Assembly (NCBI GenBank): GCA_024403355.1
Contig: JAKSRW010000024.1
Location: 1 to 47,113 of the forward strand
Length of the DNA stretch: 47,113 bases
DNA from: Lachnospiraceae bacterium
GTDB taxonomy: Bacteria > Bacillota > Clostridia > Lachnospirales > Lachnospiraceae
Direction: 5' to 3'
The translations under genes and the position numbers were made by a program. A model generated the notes under the pieces. It had not been told where the DNA came from, did no database searches, and worked only from the letters and a program-made list of their open reading frames with translations. Shown in pieces: positions 16,890-25,585 of this stretch; position 1 is the stretch's first letter; each line of letters starts with the position of its first letter.

Positions 16890-16969
16890 ATATATTATAT
16901 ACTTGAGGATAATAAATAGTCAAGCGGAAATAAGAACCAATTCGTTTTTACAAAGTATTTCTCATGTTA

Positions 16970-18898
16970 TTAGAACTCTTCTTCCCTCTTCTGCGCCATA
17001 TACAGCTTGTAATACTCGCCCTTCTTCGCCATAAGCTCCGCGGGACTTCCGGACTCCACAATTCCGCCCTTATCCACTACAAATATCCTGTCTGCGTTTC
17101 GAATTGTTGAAAGTCTGTGAGCAATTACAAACGATGTTCTGCCCTTCAGAAGGCTTTCGATGCCCTGCTGAACCAGCTGCTCAGTGTGGGTATCAATGCT
17201 CGAGGTCGCCTCATCCAGTATCAGGATTGAGGGATTCGAAACCATTGTTCTTGCAAATGCAATCAGCTGTCTCTGACCGGCCGACAGCCCTGCGCCGCGC
17301 TCTTTTATCTCTGTGTCATAGCCATTTTCCAGCTTTGTTATAAATTCGTGTGCGCTCACGGCCTTTGCTGCAGCCTCGATTTCCTCATCAGTTGCATCCA
17401 GTCTGCCGTATCTGATGTTGTCGCGTACTGTGCCTGTGAAAAGGAAATTATCCTGGGTCATGATACCCATTTTGCTTCGCAATGAATCAACGGTTATATC
17501 TCTGATATCCTTTCCGTCAATCAGAAGTCTTCCTGCGCAGATATCGTAAAATCGTGCAATCAGATTTACAACGGTAGTCTTTCCCGCGCCTGTCGGTCCC
17601 ACCAGGGCAATGGTCTCGCCTGCTGCCACCTTAAATGAAACATTATTCAGAACCTTGCACATGGTGCGACCGTTTCCGTATACGCTCTGCACGCCTCTAT
17701 TCAAGGCTACAGTGTTTTTTCGGGCAGAGTTGTCTGAAGAAGCTTCATTAGCCTTCGTTTGCGAATCGAGTTCTCCGGCATCATCCCTGCCGTCAGTTTT
17801 ATCGTCTGCATCATCATAATCAAAGCTGACATTGTCGAATTCAACCTCACCTCGGATACTCATAAGATCCTCAGCTCCGTCCTTATCCACAATTTCCGGT
17901 TCAGCGTCCATTATTTCGAAAATACGCTCAGCACCCGCAACATTCGTTACCATCTGATTATAATAGTTACTAAGGTTCATAACCGGCTGCCAGAACATAC
18001 CGATATAGGTACCAAAGGCCACCAAAGTTCCGACCGCCACCGATTCTGCACCGACAATCCTGATTCCGACATAATACATCGCAATCAGACCTGCGGCCCA
18101 GCATATATCAATAATCGGTCCGAAAAGATCCGAATACATACATGCCTTTATAAAGGAACCGTTGTGCTCCTCTACCAGCTCGTCGAAGGTTTCCTGGGTT
18201 TCCTCTTCAGCGCCAAAGCTCTGAATTACGCGGATTCCCGCCACATCCTCATGGATGAAAGCATTCAGATTTGAATTCTTTTTTCTGAAAAGCTGCCAGC
18301 CGGCATGTGCCCTTGACTGGTCCCACATGATTCCCAAAATCATCACCGGAAGGCTCCAAAGTGCTGCCAGTCCCAGACGCCAGTCCTTGAGCATCATTAC
18401 GATAACTACCGTGATAATGGTGATTGCATCCGGTATCAGCGTGGTTACACTGTTTGTAAGCACGTCCTTCAACGAATTAACATCACCCATAATTCTGGCA
18501 AGAATCTTACCTGTAGGTCTGTTATCAAAGAATTTGAAGCCCAGCTTCTGGATGTGCTCGTAAAGCTCCTGTCTGATTGTCACCAGGACCTCATTTGATA
18601 TAGTGGCCATGATGTACATTCGAAGCTTAATAAGCATTACCATGATAATATTCAGTATAACGCCCAGCACGCAGAGGCTTATCAGACTCTTCGTGTCGCC
18701 CGCCTTTATGTGTACGTTAATTGCACGCTCGATAAGGAGCGGGTTATAAATTGTTATTGCTGTCGTAATAACCATAATCAGCAGAACCGCCAGAATTTTC
18801 AGTTTGTACGTCAGCAAATATCCAAACAGACGTATCAGCGTGACTGTTTTTTTGACTTCACGCGTGTTTTCGTCCTGTTTCGTAGCATTCCTAGCCAT
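16970..18898 (-). CDS. ABC exporter half, canonical NBD (BmrD-like)
   Basis: The 642-residue half-transporter has six transmembrane helices (to about 330) and a nucleotide-binding domain with Walker A (GPTGAGKTT), signature LSAGQ, Walker B with the catalytic Glu (ILILDEATSSID) and the H-loop (VIAHRLSTI). A low-complexity Asp/Ser-rich insert of about 50 residues interrupts the NBD after the first strand (VSFDYDDADD...). It pairs with the gene upstream, whose NBD lacks the catalytic Glu, as in heterodimeric multidrug exporters. I chose ATG 18898 over a TTG at 18907; GAAAGG lies 11-12 bases upstream. Confidence 0.92.
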   Translation of the reverse strand: MARNATKQDENTREVKKTVTLIRLFGYLLTYKLKILAVLLIMVITTAITIYNPLLIERAINVHIKAGDTKSLISLCVLGVILNIIMVMLIKLRMYIMATISNEVLVTIRQELYEHIQKLGFKFFDNRPTGKILARIMGDVNSLKDVLTNSVTTLIPDAITIITVVIVMMLKDWRLGLAALWSLPVMILGIMWDQSRAHAGWQLFRKKNSNLNAFIHEDVAGIRVIQSFGAEEETQETFDELVEEHNGSFIKACMYSDLFGPIIDICWAAGLIAMYYVGIRIVGAESVAVGTLVAFGTYIGMFWQPVMNLSNYYNQMVTNVAGAERIFEIMDAEPEIVDKDGAEDLMSIRGEVEFDNVSFDYDDADDKTDGRDDAGELDSQTKANEASSDNSARKNTVALNRGVQSVYGNGRTMCKVLNNVSFKVAAGETIALVGPTGAGKTTVVNLIARFYDICAGRLLIDGKDIRDITVDSLRSKMGIMTQDNFLFTGTVRDNIRYGRLDATDEEIEAAAKAVSAHEFITKLENGYDTEIKERGAGLSAGQRQLIAFARTMVSNPSILILDEATSSIDTHTEQLVQQGIESLLKGRTSFVIAHRLSTIRNADRIFVVDKGGIVESGSPAELMAKKGEYYKLYMAQKREEEF

Positions 18899-18966
18899 CT
18901 CTATCAAGTCCTTTCTTATCGCATCCTACACACCCGGATGCACTTTTACAACCTCAAAAGCACAAA

Positions 18967-20955
18967 TTATGCCCCCATCTGAAGCTCGTAGGTCCTGTAA
19001 TAGTAACCCTTCAGCGCCATAAGCTCCTCATGTGTGCCACGTTCAAGCACCCTGCCCTCGTCAAGTACGATGATTTCATCAGCCCTTTGAACCGACGAAA
19101 TTCGGTGAGCAATAATAATCTTTGTCAGGTCACCCATTTCGTTCAGATTCTTCTGAACTGCCTTCTCTGTCTCCATATCAAGAGCAGAGGTTGAATCATC
19201 AAGCACCAGAATCGGGGCCTTCTTTGCAAAGGCACGCGCCATGCTGATACGCTGCTTCTGACCTCCCGAAAGGCCCACGCCTCTCTCACCGATAACGGTT
19301 TCCGTTTTTTCCTCAAGCTTTCCGATGAAGTCTGCGGCACAGGCAGCTTCAAGTGCGGACTGAATCATTTCCCTGTCCTCATCACTGCTCTTTGCACCGT
19401 TTCTGACCAGCAGACGTTCGGTTTCATCGTCGGGATTATAGGTTTTAAGCATCTTCTTTTCCTCTTTGCTAAGCTTTCCGGGCTTGAATTCCTTCTTTTT
19501 AATCTTTGTCGATTCAGCTCCCGTTTTCTTACCGCCGAGTCTTATATTTTCACTGATTGTATCCGAGAAAAGGAATACATCCTGCATAACTGCCGCCGTG
19601 CTCTTTCTGACAAGAGCTACCGGCAGCTCCCTGACATCTTTTCCGTCCAATTTGACAGAGCCCTCCGTAGCATCATAGAAACGCAGGAGCATATTTACAA
19701 TCGAGGTCTTGCCCGAACCGGTCGCTCCCATGATTCCAAGTGTTTTTCCTGCGGGAAGGTCAAATGATATATCCTTCAGAATCTCCTTATCATCAATAGA
19801 AAGTGAAACGTGTTCAAAGCTTACCGCACCGGCAATTCTGTCATTCCGCGCCTTCGTCTTCATATCAGACTCAGTCTCGTTTCCGATTTCTGTCTTTATA
19901 TTCGGCTCAGTCTCGTTTCCGGTCTCTGTCTTCATATTCGATTCAGTCTCATTTCCGGACTCTGTCTTCATATCAGACTCAGCCGCTGCCGAGAGCCCCT
20001 TATCACAAATCATCGGCTTTTCCGAATAAATCTTATCAATCTTTTTCTTGGAAGCGAATGCTGATGCGAGCTCATTCGAGAGCCATCCAAGCATTTCCAT
20101 GGGCCAGATTGCATTCATCGTATACTCGGTAAATGCACCCAGCTCTCCAAGAGTAAGTTCACCGTTTATTACCAGAATTCCACCGAAAAGCAGTGATAAA
20201 ACCGTCAAAAGTCGTCCGATAAGCTGGAAAATAGGATTATATTTAATCCAAAGCTTTGACTGCTTCATGTTCAGATCATAATAATGTCTGTTATGCTTTA
20301 AGAACTTTCCAATCTCAAATTTTTCCCTTGCGAAGGCCTTTACGGTACGTACACCTGCCAGATTTTCCTCCGCAACCGTATTCATACTTGCATTTTCTTC
20401 ACTGATTTCCTCGTAAACCTTGTCCAGCTTACGCTCCATGATTATTGCAAGTATCGCACAGAGAGGCATTGCAACAATAGGGAACATCGACAGCTTCCAG
20501 CTGATATTGAACATACAGTAAAGAATCAGTGAGGTATGAACCACTACCTGAATGATGAGCATTCCGATAAAGCCGAAGGCCGCCTGGACATGGTCCACAT
20601 CATCCTTGAGTCGGGCCATGATTTCGCCCGTATTTGTTTTGTCAAAGAAATTGACCGACAGACTCTGAATATGTGCAAACAAATGCTTTCTGATATCCGA
20701 TGCAATGCGAAAGCTGGTTTTGTCAAAGGTAAATTCGCGAATGTAGCCTAAAAATACGCGTCCTACACCGATTACCAGCAAAAGCAGCAATGCAAAGCTC
20801 AGCTTGTCAAGCTGTCCGCCCATAATTACATCATCTATAATCATCTTTGTAACCTGCGGCGAAACCATATCAAGCGCCTCATAAATCACCAGCGCCGCGC
20901 CTGCCAGCAGGTAACAATACCAGTATTTCTTCAAATAATAGCTTACCTTTTTCAT
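18967..20955 (-). CDS. ABC exporter half, degenerate NBD (BmrC-like)
   Basis: The 662-residue half-transporter has six membrane helices and an NBD with Walker A (GATGSGKTS), signature LSGGQ and Walker B ILVLDDSTSALD, in which Asp replaces the catalytic Glu; this is known for the degenerate half of heterodimeric exporters. Two inserts stand out: a tandem 12-residue repeat (ESDMKTESGNET type) in the linker to the NBD, and about 50 Lys/Glu-rich residues after ENIRLGG. The Shine-Dalgarno AGGAGG comes from hairpin repeat copy B. A short ORF and terminator lie upstream in the same direction. The partner gene follows 68 bases downstream. Confidence 0.92.
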   Translation of the reverse strand: MKKVSYYLKKYWYCYLLAGAALVIYEALDMVSPQVTKMIIDDVIMGGQLDKLSFALLLLLVIGVGRVFLGYIREFTFDKTSFRIASDIRKHLFAHIQSLSVNFFDKTNTGEIMARLKDDVDHVQAAFGFIGMLIIQVVVHTSLILYCMFNISWKLSMFPIVAMPLCAILAIIMERKLDKVYEEISEENASMNTVAEENLAGVRTVKAFAREKFEIGKFLKHNRHYYDLNMKQSKLWIKYNPIFQLIGRLLTVLSLLFGGILVINGELTLGELGAFTEYTMNAIWPMEMLGWLSNELASAFASKKKIDKIYSEKPMICDKGLSAAAESDMKTESGNETESNMKTETGNETEPNIKTEIGNETESDMKTKARNDRIAGAVSFEHVSLSIDDKEILKDISFDLPAGKTLGIMGATGSGKTSIVNMLLRFYDATEGSVKLDGKDVRELPVALVRKSTAAVMQDVFLFSDTISENIRLGGKKTGAESTKIKKKEFKPGKLSKEEKKMLKTYNPDDETERLLVRNGAKSSDEDREMIQSALEAACAADFIGKLEEKTETVIGERGVGLSGGQKQRISMARAFAKKAPILVLDDSTSALDMETEKAVQKNLNEMGDLTKIIIAHRISSVQRADEIIVLDEGRVLERGTHEELMALKGYYYRTYELQMGA
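19861..19984 (-). repeat. 36-bp in-frame minisatellite in exporter linker
   Basis: Three full 36-bp units (19861-19896, 19897-19932, 19933-19968) and a partial fourth encode 12-residue repeats between the membrane and nucleotide-binding domains. Confidence 0.9.
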
Positions 20956-20956
20956 T

Positions 20957-21051
20957 TTTCCTCCTAATGCAGCAAATGCAATGAGTTGCTCATGGGGTAA
21001 AATGGTGCTCTTTTTGCACCAGCCTTATAGTTTGAAAATCTATTTTCAAGC
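20957..21051 (-). repeat. Hairpin/Shine-Dalgarno repeat, copy B
   Basis: It has the same three-hairpin order as copy A. It ends in AGGAGG four bases before the ATG of the exporter gene, so the repeat supplies that gene's ribosome binding site. Confidence 0.9.
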
Positions 21052-21145
21052 TTCCCATCACGTCCCCATGCAGCCTATTTGTTCTGCCGCTTCTGTTCCT
21101 GCCCGATATCAGCTGTCCCCGACACCGCAGCTTCATTTTATGACA

Positions 21146-21181
21146 CAAAAAAAGACCCTGATGCAAGATGCACCGGGGTCA
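21146..21181 (-). terminator. Intrinsic terminator in the exporter leader
   Basis: On the minus strand, GACCCCGGTGCA pairs with TGCATCAGGGTC (one wobble, one mismatch) around TCT and is followed by seven U. It lies between the 30-residue ORF and the exporter genes, so it either ends a short transcript or acts as an attenuator. Confidence 0.85.
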
Positions 21182-21228
21182 TAATTCGTCAGCTTTCAGA
21201 TTTATCACCATACAAAAAATCAACTGCT

Positions 21229-21321
21229 TCAAATCCCTATAATCCGAGGTAATCTTACATTTTTACGTCTATTCAGTTTTAAAGTGTCTGTGCCAAAATA
21301 TTTAACTGCTACGTTCAACAT
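21229..21321 (-). CDS. 30-residue basic leader peptide upstream of ABC exporter
   Basis: This ORF encodes a basic peptide that starts MLNVAVKYFG and ends RLPRIIGI. GAGGT lies nine bases before the ATG, about 48 bases downstream of the predicted transcription start of a perfect-consensus promoter. The Shine-Dalgarno segment CGAGGTAA can pair with TTACCTCG inside the ORF (codons for RLPR), so translation may be self-occluded. A strong terminator follows 48 bases after the stop. A regulatory leader peptide is the likeliest role; a small functional protein is the alternative. I know no named homologue. Confidence 0.6.
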   Translation of the reverse strand: MLNVAVKYFGTDTLKLNRRKNVRLPRIIGI

Positions 21322-21376
21322 CTGTTTGTTACCTCGCTTTCTTTAGTATTTTTGTCATGCATAACGTACAAGTGGC

Positions 21377-21405
21377 ATTATATCCAAGACGTTTTGTATT
21401 GTCAA
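21377..21405 (-). promoter_or_regulatory. Perfect consensus promoter of the exporter leader
   Basis: On the minus strand TTGACA (21400-21405) and TATAAT (21377-21382) are exactly 17 bases apart, a 12/12 match to the sigma-A consensus. Confidence 0.93.
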
Positions 21406-21608
21406 CCCAGCCGGATGTTTTATTTTGTCTCAAATGATGTATTATCTTGTCCTTAGAAAGACACTTTAGCATTTTGTCCGTTCTGTGCACACATATGTGT
21501 TCTGTTCAGTTACAGCCAACTCATAGCTATTTTGTTCCCTACGCATTTTAAGTGCTGATTTTCCTTATCATTTACATAATAAATATAGTTTTTCCCACAC
21601 TATCTTTC
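21406..21608. other. Spacer between divergent promoters
   Basis: The AT-rich stretch has a 12-bp palindrome ACACATATGTGT (21489-21500) and three TTTTGTC/CTTGTC words. I see no ORF or structured RNA. An operator function is possible but not supported by more than the palindrome. Confidence 0.4.
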
Positions 21609-21637
21609 TTGACCTTGAGCCAACTGTGTTCTATAAT
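21609..21637 (+). promoter_or_regulatory. Promoter of the PH-domain protein gene
   Basis: TTGACC (21609-21614) and TATAAT (21632-21637) are 17 bases apart. Confidence 0.85.
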
Positions 21638-21759
21638 ATTACTATAATACAAATTGTCAAAAGGGCAAATGCCGGTCAGCTTTGTATCAGCTAAGCGGCA
21701 GATATTTTAGCCCTGACTAAAAGTAAAATCATATTTCAGGAAAGGCATAGGTTTACGTT

Positions 21760-22368
21760 ATGACAACAGGAACAGCTGTTTTATCAAGCATAGTAGCCAT
21801 TCTTTTAAAGGGTGGTCTTGTAGCACTTATGTGGATTTCGGCAGATTATTTTGCAAATGTGCCCTGGTGGTTAAAGCTTATCATCACTATCGTCCTTGCG
21901 GCAGATATTATCAAGGATCTTGTACTGGCTACCGCAGTTGCGGATTCTAACAAAAAGGCTACAGGCAAGTGGCAGTGGCATGACAGAAAGAGAACCTTTT
22001 TAGGTCTTCCTCTTTCCTTCACAAGATACAGACTTTCAACCGATAAGCTTATTGTAAGCACCGGTTTCTTCAACACCAAGGAAGAAGAGACAAAGCTTTA
22101 CCGTATTACAGACCTTTCAATCGCCCGCAGCTTCGGCCAGAAGCTTTTCGGACTTGGTACTGTTACAATTCACGGTTCCGATAAGACCGATTCAGTCCTT
22201 TACCTCAAGAACATCAAGCGTTCAGCTCAGATTAAGGAGCTTATTTCAAAGCTTGTTGAGGCAGAGCGTGACCGCAGACGTGTAGCCAGCCGTGAGCTTA
22301 TCGATGCTCATGTTCATGATGATGACTGCGATGCAGGCTTCAATGATGACTATATGGACAGAATCTAA
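21760..22368 (+). CDS. PH-domain membrane protein (bPH_2/YdbT-like)
   Basis: The 202-residue protein has two N-terminal hydrophobic segments (about 5-27 and 38-58). A bacterial pleckstrin-homology-like domain follows at about 85-165, with the family pattern LSTDKLIVSTGFF, ETKLYRITDLSIARSFGQKLFGLGTVTIHG and KELISKL. It ends in an acidic/His tail (DAHVHDDDCDAG). The molecular function of such proteins is not established; membrane stress or envelope roles are reported for relatives. GGAAAGG lies 14 bases before the start. It has its own promoter and terminator and appears monocistronic. Confidence 0.82.
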   Translation: MTTGTAVLSSIVAILLKGGLVALMWISADYFANVPWWLKLIITIVLAADIIKDLVLATAVADSNKKATGKWQWHDRKRTFLGLPLSFTRYRLSTDKLIVSTGFFNTKEEETKLYRITDLSIARSFGQKLFGLGTVTIHGSDKTDSVLYLKNIKRSAQIKELISKLVEAERDRRRVASRELIDAHVHDDDCDAGFNDDYMDRI

Positions 22369-22401
22369 AGCATCTGCTTTACACAGACAAATTTATACTT
22401 C

Positions 22402-22436
22402 AAAAAACAGGTCGGTACATTCTCCGGCCTGTTTTT
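22402..22436 (+). terminator. Intrinsic terminator
   Basis: AAAAACAGG-CGG pairs with CCG-CCTGTTTTT around an 8-base loop, followed by a T-rich stretch. Confidence 0.88.
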
Positions 22437-22525
22437 ATTTTCTGTATATTCTTCTGTCAGTTGCAGATTTCGCAATATTTCTTTCTGATTTTTGCTTTCT
22501 TACAGCTAATTGCTATCTTTTTTGA

Positions 22526-22585
22526 TTTTATCTTTCAAGCTTTTATCTTTTAAGCTTTTATATTTCAAGCTTTTGTTTTTTAAGC
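22526..22585 (-). repeat. Four 15-bp units, each with an in-frame stop
   Basis: Four adjoining 15-bp units overlap the stop of tldE. In the gene's frame each reads GCT followed by TAA or TGA, giving four successive stops. Confidence 0.88.
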
Positions 22586-23887
22586 TTCACTGCCTGCCAC
22601 GTTTACCCCCTTCATATAGACTGCAAAGGGGCCGCTGTAGCCGTTTTCCTCCTGCATTTCACATGAAAGCCTCATATTTCCCTGCACATCAAAAATACTT
22701 CCGTTGATTGAACCGCCTGTCACGGGAATCTCCTTCTCACCGTCATAAAGGAAGGCCAGTCTGATTTCACCGCCAAAGTGTCCTGTGAGCGAATCCATCT
22801 GGAAATCCGAGAAATTTACCACATGAAGATAAGGCTCTTTTTTCATCTCATCCATAGAAAGACTTCCGGCCTCTACGGAAATATCACTGTAATTTCCTGT
22901 AGGCTCAGTTCCGAGATAGTAGGAAAATCTTGCATTTCCGTAAATAGTCTTAAGCTCGCCCTTATCCATCAGAACACGGTCCTTCATGGGAATCGCCTCA
23001 GAGCTGTAGGGCAAATCCGCCTTCAGTGTCAGGCTTATAGGGTCGCCCCCGTAGCTCTCATTTTCCTTTGTAAACTGAATATTATTGCCTGTTTTGAAGC
23101 TTGAATAGCCTGCATATACATAAAATGCGCTGCTTCGGTCCAGATAATAGTCAAAGAGCGTTCTCATATATCCGCCCGAGATAATAACATTATATTTGCC
23201 TGCTGCAGGAGCCAAAGTAGCCTGTGCGCGAGCCTTTGTGTATTCCAGGGTCCTCTTAACCTTCTTCCTCAGCTCGTCTGCCATAAGGTCCTTATACTCG
23301 AAATCCTTGTAGCTTTCAACATCCTGCGGTGCCTTGCACTGCACCACGAACTCACCGTTCACCTTTTTCTTTGCATAGCTCAGATCTGCGCCTGCAGAAG
23401 TGATTATGCGCACCCTTTCGCTCACAATAAAGAGCTCTGCCGAATTAATAAACGGCTCGTCCTCTGCCTCACCCGTATCCTCGGCAAAAAGTGCCTCGGT
23501 CATTATACGACAGCTTTCCTCCATGGAAGCCTTTGAAAGCTTCTCTGCAGGCTGATATTCCGGTGCCGGCTCGTTCTTACAGTCAGGAAGCTCATACCAG
23601 GCATTCGCCACAAATGAAGCCGCAAGATACGCAGTTTCCAGAGTTTTTTCAAGCTCCTCTGCCCCCATACCAGGATAAACGGTCGCCACTGCATTGCCCT
23701 TGCACTTCTTCTCTCCCTGCATAAATTCCCTGTAAAGAGTCACCTGATATAAATGTGAATCCTTCATTCTTCTGACATCCAGACTCTTCTTTACAAAGAA
23801 AAGCTCCGCCGTCTCAGTTACCTTTTCATTAATAATATATTCCTTTATTTCAAGCTTTTTAAGAGCCTCAATAATCCTTGTATTCAT
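22580..23887 (-). CDS. tldE: TldE/PmbA-type metalloprotease subunit
   Basis: TldE forms the non-catalytic partner of TldD in a cytosolic heterodimeric protease that degrades or trims unfolded peptides and some modified peptides. The 435-residue product shows the TldD/PmbA fold signatures (NVIISGGYMRTLFDYYLDRSS, MKDRVLMDKGELKTIYGN, then GNYSDISVEAGS) but no HExxxH zinc motif, as expected for TldE. It lies 102 bases downstream of tldD in the same direction. No leader peptide or RiPP enzyme gene adjoins, so housekeeping proteolysis is more likely than peptide maturation. The Shine-Dalgarno is weak. Confidence 0.88.
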   Translation of the reverse strand: MNTRIIEALKKLEIKEYIINEKVTETAELFFVKKSLDVRRMKDSHLYQVTLYREFMQGEKKCKGNAVATVYPGMGAEELEKTLETAYLAASFVANAWYELPDCKNEPAPEYQPAEKLSKASMEESCRIMTEALFAEDTGEAEDEPFINSAELFIVSERVRIITSAGADLSYAKKKVNGEFVVQCKAPQDVESYKDFEYKDLMADELRKKVKRTLEYTKARAQATLAPAAGKYNVIISGGYMRTLFDYYLDRSSAFYVYAGYSSFKTGNNIQFTKENESYGGDPISLTLKADLPYSSEAIPMKDRVLMDKGELKTIYGNARFSYYLGTEPTGNYSDISVEAGSLSMDEMKKEPYLHVVNFSDFQMDSLTGHFGGEIRLAFLYDGEKEIPVTGGSINGSIFDVQGNMRLSCEMQEENGYSGPFAVYMKGVNVAGSEA

Positions 23888-23989
23888 ATTTTAATAATCC
23901 TATTCTAATCCTGCATTTCACATTTTCCACTACTCAGAAATAATGTTTCCATGCATTTATACATTCATCCTGCCATTAGTCCTGTCCGA

Positions 23990-25429
23990 TTAACCAAGTC
24001 TGATTCTTGCCTTAATGTAGGGACCGCCGTCCGACACCTTAACCCATTCCTTGTAGCCCTTGCCGCAGGCACCGGAGCCTCCTGCCTTGATTTCATCTGA
24101 AACCATGCTGATTGACTTGAGCAGGTCAGGCACATAGCCGGTCAGGACGATGGGCGAGAAAATCTTGCCGGTCAGCTTACCATCCTTTATTTCCCTTGCA
24201 ATGGTAACCATGCACTGAATGCCCCAGTTTTTGGGGTCCTCCATACCGCTCGAAGCCTCGCAAAGCATAAAACCGTAATCGATAGAGGCAATCATATCCT
24301 CTACCTTCGAGCTTCCGGCCTCAAAGATAGTGTTCGTCATTCGGGTATAGGCCTTGCGCTCACAGCTCTCGCGTCGTCCGTTACCTGTAGCGTGGAAGCC
24401 AAGATGCGCAGCCGACTGACTGTCACAGATACCGCTTACCAGAATACCCTTGTCGATGATTACAGTATCAGTGCCGATATTTCCCTCATCATCAAAGAAA
24501 AAAGATGCCACCTGGGGAATTGTCGCCGCACCGTCATGCATGGTAATAAGCGGCGAAGCAACATATTTGCCTATATATTCTTTTGCAAGAGCTCTGTCCT
24601 TCACGAACATATCCATCTCAACACCGTGACCAAAGGCCTCATGTACAATCATTCCCGTAACATCAGGCTCACAGATGCAGTCATATTCTCCGGGGGTAAT
24701 GGTCTCACTGTCCAGCAGCTCAATAGCCGTTCTGCAGGCCGGCTCAATATTATTTTCAAGGTCCTTTAATATCTCCGAACCGCCCAGACACGATACGGGC
24801 TTATAGCTCATCTGAACCTCTTCGCCCTTTGAAGCCATGGCAATTACGGCACCACAGGTCCACATAATATTTTCCTGCAGGTCCTTATTTCTCGAAAGAA
24901 AAAGCTTCGAGTATTTCTGATACTGACAGGTCGCACGGGTATCAATGATACGCTCATCATAAGCAGCAATCTTGTCCGAAATTCCCTGCAGCAGCGAAAG
25001 AATTCCCTCGTCACCCAGCTCCTCGGGGTCCTCCTCATAATCTGTGCTCTTGTTAAAGCTTATGCTCTCTCCCTCAAGCACTCCTGCATCAAGCTTAAAT
25101 TCATCTACAGCATCGGGAAGCTTTTTTGACAGTGCCAGCAGTTCCCCGTCAATTTTTGTCAAAATACTGTTAAGAGAGTCCTCATCTATTTCATTAAAGG
25201 AATACTCTGCTGCCTCTCCCTTATCAACTATTTTCACACAGAAACCGCGCTCGGTCATTACTCCGTCGGGCGCAATGGTCGATCCAGCCCTTTTAGAAAC
25301 AGAATAACGCATGGCCTTGGAATCGCAGGCCAGAATTGACGCATATTCATATTTCTCAAGCAGCCTGCTTAAAAGTGCCTTAAGCAGCGGCTTCTTTTCT
25401 GCAATATATTCACTGTTTTTAACCTTCAT
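23990..25429 (-). CDS. tldD: TldD-type zinc metalloprotease subunit
   Basis: The 479-residue product is the catalytic half of the TldD/TldE protease. The zinc motif HExxxH is seen in VTGMIVHEAFGHGVEMD (about 260-270). Other family blocks are PLITMHDGA, GICDSQSAAHLGFHATGNGRR and the C-terminal SDGGPYIKARIRLG. Its length is normal for the family. The start ATG 25429 has GGAAGG upstream. tldE follows in the same direction, supporting a two-gene operon. Confidence 0.93.
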   Translation of the reverse strand: MKVKNSEYIAEKKPLLKALLSRLLEKYEYASILACDSKAMRYSVSKRAGSTIAPDGVMTERGFCVKIVDKGEAAEYSFNEIDEDSLNSILTKIDGELLALSKKLPDAVDEFKLDAGVLEGESISFNKSTDYEEDPEELGDEGILSLLQGISDKIAAYDERIIDTRATCQYQKYSKLFLSRNKDLQENIMWTCGAVIAMASKGEEVQMSYKPVSCLGGSEILKDLENNIEPACRTAIELLDSETITPGEYDCICEPDVTGMIVHEAFGHGVEMDMFVKDRALAKEYIGKYVASPLITMHDGAATIPQVASFFFDDEGNIGTDTVIIDKGILVSGICDSQSAAHLGFHATGNGRRESCERKAYTRMTNTIFEAGSSKVEDMIASIDYGFMLCEASSGMEDPKNWGIQCMVTIAREIKDGKLTGKIFSPIVLTGYVPDLLKSISMVSDEIKAGGSGACGKGYKEWVKVSDGGPYIKARIRLG

Positions 25430-25481
25430 TATGTATTTTCACCTTCCTTTATTATCATACTGTCAAAGCCCCGGCAGCCCG

Positions 25482-25585
25482 CAAACCCAATTATTTTACT
25501 CTCACAAACCTATAAATCCAGTCCGCAAACTAAATTCTTTTACTCTTGCAGACTTATAAATCTGCCCGCAGGCTCTAGTCTGCAA
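25482..25585. repeat. Imperfect ~43-bp tandem repeats at the 3' end of the OYE gene
   Basis: Two and a half imperfect units of about 43 bases (GCAAAC ... TTTTACTCT ... CA(A/G)AC(C/T)TATAAATC) overlap the last codons of the oxidoreductase gene and continue past its stop. Unit limits were set by eye. Confidence 0.6.

Larger units (their letters stand above)
15659..16955 (-). mobile_element. PD-(D/E)XK transposase unit, copy 2 (interrupted)
   Basis: This is parallel to copy 1 and in the same orientation. It contains the broken gene, a 68-bp hairpin block in place of 13 bases of copy 1, and a complete 137-bp repeat in the leader. Ends were estimated by eye from the loss of similarity. Confidence 0.65.

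Noticed and set aside
20956..21400. T-box or metabolite riboswitch in the exporter leader
   Set aside because: No T-box sequence, specifier loop or known aptamer core could be recognised. The structure is better described as ORF plus terminator.
21489..21500. Palindrome ACACATATGTGT between divergent promoters as an operator
   Set aside because: It lies about 85 bases from either -35 and occurs once. A 12-bp AT-rich palindrome is not enough evidence.
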